Source: JAPUME01 sp027294185 (GTDB lineage Bacteria; Acidobacteriota; Terriglobia; UBA7540; JAPUME01). Taken from it: DNA of 64,000 bases. Shown here piece by piece: positions 60,067 through 64,000 of this stretch. A program made the translations under genes and the position numbers. Location of the stretch: contig CAUVWZ020000002.1 of the NCBI GenBank assembly GCA_963555835.3, positions 1,736,001 to 1,800,000 on the forward strand, given 5' to 3'. The notes beneath the pieces were generated by a model, which was not told the DNA's origin, did not search any database, and saw nothing but the letters and a program-made list of their open reading frames with translations. Positions within the stretch are counted from its first letter, which is position 1, and every line of letters starts with the position of its first letter.

Positions 60067-61095
60067 TCAATTCCCTCCCGGAAAGGGCGGAAGAGCCAGG
60101 CCGCGTCCATCTCCCGTTTCCCGGTAGGAAACAAGTCGCTGTTTGATCTCCTTCAATTGCTCGACAATCTCCCCATTGGGAATGGTCCGGATCGATCCAT
60201 CCAAACGGGCCAGTATCTGGCCGGAGGCATCGTCGTCAAAAGGCAACTTGCCCCCCATGTAAATGTAGACGGGATTCGTGTGGGATTCAGTCCCCATGTC
60301 TCCATAAGCCCGGACGGCCAGCCATCCGCTCTGCTGAATGTTCAGCCGGTCGGTGAAGTTCCACTGCGTGCGTCCCTCCGAGGCAAACTTTCTTGAAACC
60401 ACGCGCCCGTTTCGAATCACGTCCACATAGCGAACTGGATAAAGAGGGCTCGACACTTCAACTTCTACCTTGAGCGGCAAATCCGCCTCCTCGGCAAGGT
60501 TCGTGACTCGCATCCCGACTTCGAGTTGCCCGTCCTTCAGCCGGTAGGTCATCTCCAAAGTGTGAGCGAAGGGAAACTGCGCCATCAGGTCGGGATAGCG
60601 GTAGAAATCGAGCCTGCTGACCAGATAGGCTCCCTCGGCATCGGAGGCGCCGCTTTTCGCCACCTTCCAATACGGGCTCCAGATCAGAAGTCCGTGGAGG
60701 ATACGGTTGTTTGAGTCCCGGTGCAGATTGCCCAGGGCATTGTTGAAACGATACTTCTTCCCGCCGACGTAATACTCCTCCCCGTCGATTCGGCTTACCC
60801 AGGGCGAGAGGAATGGGTTCCCGGCGAGGATTTTCCTTTCGCGCAGTTCACCCAAGGGCGCGGGGCGATAAAAAATGTTATTGCCGCCGGCCAGGAACTC
60901 GTAGGCAACGTTCCCAACCTCCGGAGCAATCGAAACCTGCTGGTTGAGCTTTTCATCGGAAAGACGGAAAGTCGCCACGCCCTCGACCGTTCTTCGCTCT
61001 AGCGAGTAACGATTTGCCGACCGCGCCGGGACGCTCAACATCAGAGGAAATACCAGCAGAAAAATGATGGGCCGGATACGCATTCGATTCGCCAC
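60067..61095 (-). CDS. In-frame chimera: aldose-1-epimerase N-half joined to CehA-type C-terminal domain
   Basis: The 342-residue protein has a signal peptide (IIFLLVFPLMLSVPARS, residues 10-26). Residues ~30-200 follow secreted aldose-1-epimerase: VSIAPEVGNVAYEFLAGG, NPFLSPWVSRIDG, LGNLHRD, ILHGLLIWSPYW, FPFAHTLEMTYRL. After about residue 208 it changes to the last domain of CehA/McbA-like hydrolases: VDVIRNGRVVSRK, SGWLAVRAYG, SHTNPVYIYMGGK. The epimerase half lacks the C-terminal catalytic Glu and the CehA metal centre is absent. Standard activity is unlikely; it may be a deletion product still read in frame, or a binding protein. Confidence 0.75.
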   Translation of the reverse strand: MANRMRIRPIIFLLVFPLMLSVPARSANRYSLERRTVEGVATFRLSDEKLNQQVSIAPEVGNVAYEFLAGGNNIFYRPAPLGELRERKILAGNPFLSPWVSRIDGEEYYVGGKKYRFNNALGNLHRDSNNRILHGLLIWSPYWKVAKSGASDAEGAYLVSRLDFYRYPDLMAQFPFAHTLEMTYRLKDGQLEVGMRVTNLAEEADLPLKVEVEVSSPLYPVRYVDVIRNGRVVSRKFASEGRTQWNFTDRLNIQQSGWLAVRAYGDMGTESHTNPVYIYMGGKLPFDDDASGQILARLDGSIRTIPNGEIVEQLKEIKQRLVSYRETGDGRGLALPPFPGGN

Positions 61096-61145
61096 CTCAT
61101 TTTGATTCTTGCCACAGGCGCCGGGTGCAATTTCCGGTGGCAGGG

Positions 61146-62843
61146 TTAGGGAACCACGCCCGCCGCGCGGAGCATCTTTTCTCTTTTCGCCTTGAACTCC
61201 GTGCCCGGCATCCAGCGAGGAAGCTCTTCCTGGTTGGCCACCTGATACCCGACCTGGAACAGGAGCCGGACATCTGTGACCACGCCGCTCAAATCCCAGT
61301 CGGACCTTACCTCATCGGAAGGCTTGTGGTAATCCTCGGCGGTGTATTTTTCCCGGACCTCGAGTCCCCACCCTTCCGGTTTACCGACATAATCCACACC
61401 CGACTCGGCATACAGGGCCGGGACACCTTCCTTGGCGAACTCGAAATGGTCTGAACGGTAGAAGTAACCTTTCTCGGGTTCCGGGTCGGCACGCACTGTC
61501 CTGCCCTGGCGGCGGGCAATGGTCCTGACGGTCTCATCGAGCGTCGAGTTCCCCAACCCGATGACGGTGATGTCGTTCGTTTCACCCCACATGTTCATCG
61601 AGTCCATGTTGATAACGGCAGCGGTTTTCACCAGAGGATAGACGGGATTTGCAGCATAGTATTTCGAACCGAGCAGCCCGCTCTCCTCCGCCGTAACCGC
61701 CATAAAGAGAAGGGAACGGCGCGGGGGGATTTCGAGAGCGGCGAAAGTCTCCCCCAGCTCCAGCAAGGCCGCCGTGCCGGAGGCGTTGTCGACCGCCCCG
61801 TTGTAAATGGAGTCGCCGCGCAGAGGATTCCCCACGCCCAGGTGGTCCCAGTGGGCGACGTATGCCACATACTGATCTCGAAGCACGGGGTCCGACCCTT
61901 CGAGCTTCGCAATGAGGTTCGATGAATCCAGGGTGCGTATCTTATTGCGAAGTTTGATCGAAGCATTCAGTCCCAGCGGCACAGGCTGGAAATCGGAGCT
62001 TGCCGCCTGCTCCTTCAATTTTTGTAATCTTTTGCCGGCCATCCGCGCCAATGCCTGGCCGGCCTTGAGGCTGAGCCAACCTTCCACGGCGACCCGTCCG
62101 GCGTTCTTGTCCGGTGTCATCAGGTCGAACTGCTCCCCGCTCCAGCCGCTCGAGACCACCTCCCAGGGGTAACCGGCGGGTCCGGCCTCGTGAATCACCA
62201 GGCATCCGGCGGCGCCTTTCTCAGCGGCAATCTCAAACTTATAGGTCCAGCGGCCGTAGTAGGTCATGGCCTTGCCGCCGAACATGTTCTCATCTTCCAG
62301 AGGCGGGTCATTGACCAGCATCACCAGGACCTTGCCCTTGACATCCACTCCCTTGTAGTCGTCCCAGCCGTATTCGGGCGCCACCGTGCCGTAGCCTACG
62401 AAGACCAACTCCGCATCCATCTCGGCCTCCTCAGCGACGCGCTTGGTCCAGGCCATGAAGTCGGTGCCGTAATCGAGAATCACGCTGGTTCGCGGCGAGG
62501 TGACACTCAGCCGGACGTTCGGATTCGCCGTAATGCCCACCAGCGGAACCTTCTGGCGAAAGCCGCCTCCCTCCGCGCCGCCCTTGAGTCCCATTTCTCG
62601 GAAGCGCCCCTCGAGATAGTCAAGGGTAAGCTGCTCACCGCGCGAAGCCGGAGCTCGTCCTTCGAATTCATCCGAGGCCAGGCGCGTGATGTCCTTCAAC
62701 AGGTCCACCGCAGCGATGCTCTCGAGCGCGGAGGCCGGAGGATTGGCGGGGGGCAACGGAGCCGAGACTTCCTCTTTGCCGCAGGAAACCTGGACCAGCA
62801 GAAAAACTGAAAATACCAGCGCGGAAAGCCGGCGCGTATTCAT
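61146..62843 (-). CDS. M28-family zinc peptidase with PA insert, exported
   Basis: ATG 62843 follows GAGGTG. The ~565-residue protein has a signal or lipoprotein leader (ALVFSVFLLVQVSC). A PA domain lies in the middle (LVIHEAGPAGYPWEVV). Zinc ligands are in VAHWDHLGVG, GAVDNASGTAALLEL, VTAEESGLLGSKYYA, INMDSMNM and EDYHKPSDE. M28 enzymes are aminopeptidases or glutaminyl-cyclase relatives. The protein probably acts in the periplasm on peptides. Confidence 0.92.
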   Translation of the reverse strand: MNTRRLSALVFSVFLLVQVSCGKEEVSAPLPPANPPASALESIAAVDLLKDITRLASDEFEGRAPASRGEQLTLDYLEGRFREMGLKGGAEGGGFRQKVPLVGITANPNVRLSVTSPRTSVILDYGTDFMAWTKRVAEEAEMDAELVFVGYGTVAPEYGWDDYKGVDVKGKVLVMLVNDPPLEDENMFGGKAMTYYGRWTYKFEIAAEKGAAGCLVIHEAGPAGYPWEVVSSGWSGEQFDLMTPDKNAGRVAVEGWLSLKAGQALARMAGKRLQKLKEQAASSDFQPVPLGLNASIKLRNKIRTLDSSNLIAKLEGSDPVLRDQYVAYVAHWDHLGVGNPLRGDSIYNGAVDNASGTAALLELGETFAALEIPPRRSLLFMAVTAEESGLLGSKYYAANPVYPLVKTAAVINMDSMNMWGETNDITVIGLGNSTLDETVRTIARRQGRTVRADPEPEKGYFYRSDHFEFAKEGVPALYAESGVDYVGKPEGWGLEVREKYTAEDYHKPSDEVRSDWDLSGVVTDVRLLFQVGYQVANQEELPRWMPGTEFKAKREKMLRAAGVVP

Positions 62844-63140
62844 TCCGTGCACCTCGAATCCTGAATCTGTGGAAAATTCACGGCCAGTATACACGCTGCC
62901 GCCTCGACCCGGTAGCCCTTCCAAAACTCAACCATTGGACGGGAACTCATTCGGAGATACAATGACAGGCATTCCAGGCTGGTAAGTCTGCCATACCTAT
63001 ATCTCAAGATTGGTGCCCGACGGGAGCAACCCATGTCATTGACTTCGTCCCGATGGAAGCCTTCACGAAGGGAATTCCTAAAGACAGGGGTCGCCGCCGA
63101 ACGGCCCCTTTTAGGAGCCACGAGTAAAAGGAGGAAATAG

Positions 63141-64000
63141 ATGAAAAGACTTTTATGGATCATCCCCGTGTTGGGGTTTCTCGCTGCGATTCCCACCCTC
63201 GCGCAGCGGGATTTCTCAAACGTCGAAATCAAGGCCACGCACGTCAAGGGCAACATCTACATGCTGAACGGGACGGGCGGGAATGTCGGAGTCTCCCTCG
63301 GCGAAGACGGCGTTCTGATCGTCGATGACAAGTTTGCGCCGCTGGCTGAGAAAATCCGCGCAGCCCTGAAAAGCGTGGGTGGAGGTGATCTGAAATTCAT
63401 CCTCAATACGCACTGGCACGGCGATCACACGGGCGGCAATGTCGTCTTCGGGCCTGAGGCGCCCATCATCGCGCACACGAACGTCCGCAAGCGGCTGACG
63501 GGAGAACTTGCTGCCGCAGGCCGCAACGCTCAGCCCGCGCCCCCCGACGCCTGGCCCGTGGTTACCTTCGACGAATCTCTCTCGGTCCATTTCAACGGGG
63601 AAGAAATCAAAGCGACGCACCTTCCCCGCGGACACACCGACGGCGACAGCGTGATCTTCTTCACCCAATCGAACGTGGTGCACATGGGGGACCACTTCTT
63701 CGCCGGGCGCTTCCCGTTCGTCGATCTGGGGAGCGGCGGCGACGTGGACGGTCTCAAGAATAATATTGGTTCAATCATCTCGAAGCTTCCCGCTGATGTG
63801 ACCATCATTCCCGGTCACGGGCCCATCTCAAAGCTCGACGACCTCAAGACCTACCATCGCATGCTGGTCGAAACCACCGACAGGGTTCGGGCCGCGATGC
63901 GCGCCGGAAAATCACTGGACCAGATCAAGGCGGAAGGCCCGGGTGATGAGTGGAAGGACTGGGGTGCGGGGTTCATCAACGCCGACCGATGGATTGAGAC
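63141..64000 (+). CDS. Secreted metallo-beta-lactamase-fold hydrolase (cut by window end)
   Basis: ATG 63141 follows AAAGGAGGAAA. The signal peptide MKRLLWIIPVLGFLAAIPTL is followed by an MBL fold with ILNTHWHGDHTGGN, LPRGHTDGDSVIF, VVHMGDHFF and IIPGHGPIS, giving a full two-metal site. The frame is open to base 64000, so the C-terminus is missing. Such exported MBL proteins, close to the quinoprotein-relay/SoxH type, include beta-lactamase-like and lactonase-like enzymes; the substrate cannot be told. Confidence 0.88.
   Translation, partial: MKRLLWIIPVLGFLAAIPTLAQRDFSNVEIKATHVKGNIYMLNGTGGNVGVSLGEDGVLIVDDKFAPLAEKIRAALKSVGGGDLKFILNTHWHGDHTGGNVVFGPEAPIIAHTNVRKRLTGELAAAGRNAQPAPPDAWPVVTFDESLSVHFNGEEIKATHLPRGHTDGDSVIFFTQSNVVHMGDHFFAGRFPFVDLGSGGDVDGLKNNIGSIISKLPADVTIIPGHGPISKLDDLKTYHRMLVETTDRVRAAMRAGKSLDQIKAEGPGDEWKDWGAGFINADRWIE

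Noticed and set aside
1..64000. CRISPR arrays, prophage or intact insertion sequences
   Set aside because: No regularly spaced repeats, phage structural genes or transposase motifs were seen; the only mobile traits are the integron locus and a REP-like repeat.

Overview
The window looks like one contig from a GC-rich, diderm, free-living bacterium, most probably an acidobacterium. This is inference, without a search. It rests on heptose/LPS genes, lipoproteins and LolA/LolB-like proteins, Tat-exported Gfo/Idh-type enzymes, several secreted protein types common in Acidobacteriota, the 5' signature of the large PknB-like kinase family of that phylum, and a subtilase ending in its typical Ig-like domain with an embedded membrane segment.

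Layout. 1-4.8 kb: accessory genes (YkvI-like membrane protein, cyclophilin-like protein, ICMT-like methyltransferase, GH29 fucosidase, secreted kinase-like protein) with three gene remnants. 4.8-16.7 kb: sulfur metabolism (persulfide dioxygenase-rhodanese), DUF523/DUF1722, c-di-GMP/two-component regulators, an ECF sigma/anti-sigma pair, an aldo-keto-reductase-like/TlpA pair and a DUF3604 protein. 16.7-24 kb: a CMD/AhpD-like gene with an in-frame UGA at the second cysteine of CxxC and a SECIS-like hairpin (probable selenoprotein), followed by the housekeeping run tilS-hpt-ftsH-folP-glmM. 24-31.7 kb: secreted proteins, an MglA-like GTPase, and a small integron-like locus consisting of an attC, one cassette ORF, a crossover site and the 3' remnant of an integron integrase. 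31.9-37.1 kb: a minus-strand run of DUF4292 lipoprotein, FtsX-type permease, ATPase, membrane protein, LolA-like protein and radical SAM enzyme. 37.3-41.1 kb: pyrimidine/purine genes pyrK-pyrD, purE and purD. 41.2-51.1 kb: sulfatase-like lipoprotein, RraA-like protein, atypical subtilase, TPR/HExxH protease and M20 peptidase. 51.3-54 kb: a REP-like palindromic repeat, then a Trm112-like protein, a GT9 heptosyltransferase and a heptose-7-phosphate kinase. 54-64 kb: ddl, arginase and an MTHFR-like enzyme, an XRE regulator, a D-threonine-aldolase-like enzyme, an aldose-epimerase/CehA chimera, an M28 peptidase and a truncated metallo-beta-lactamase-fold enzyme.

Strongest observations: (1) the single-cassette integron, where the cassette's first bases complement its own attC 2R box and the intI remnant lies in the inverted orientation; (2) the CxxU AhpD-like selenoprotein with its hairpin; (3) the in-frame epimerase/CehA chimera; (4) several enzymes with altered catalytic residues (aldo-keto reductase, response-regulator receiver, subtilase). 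No tRNA, rRNA, CRISPR array or intact transposase was seen.
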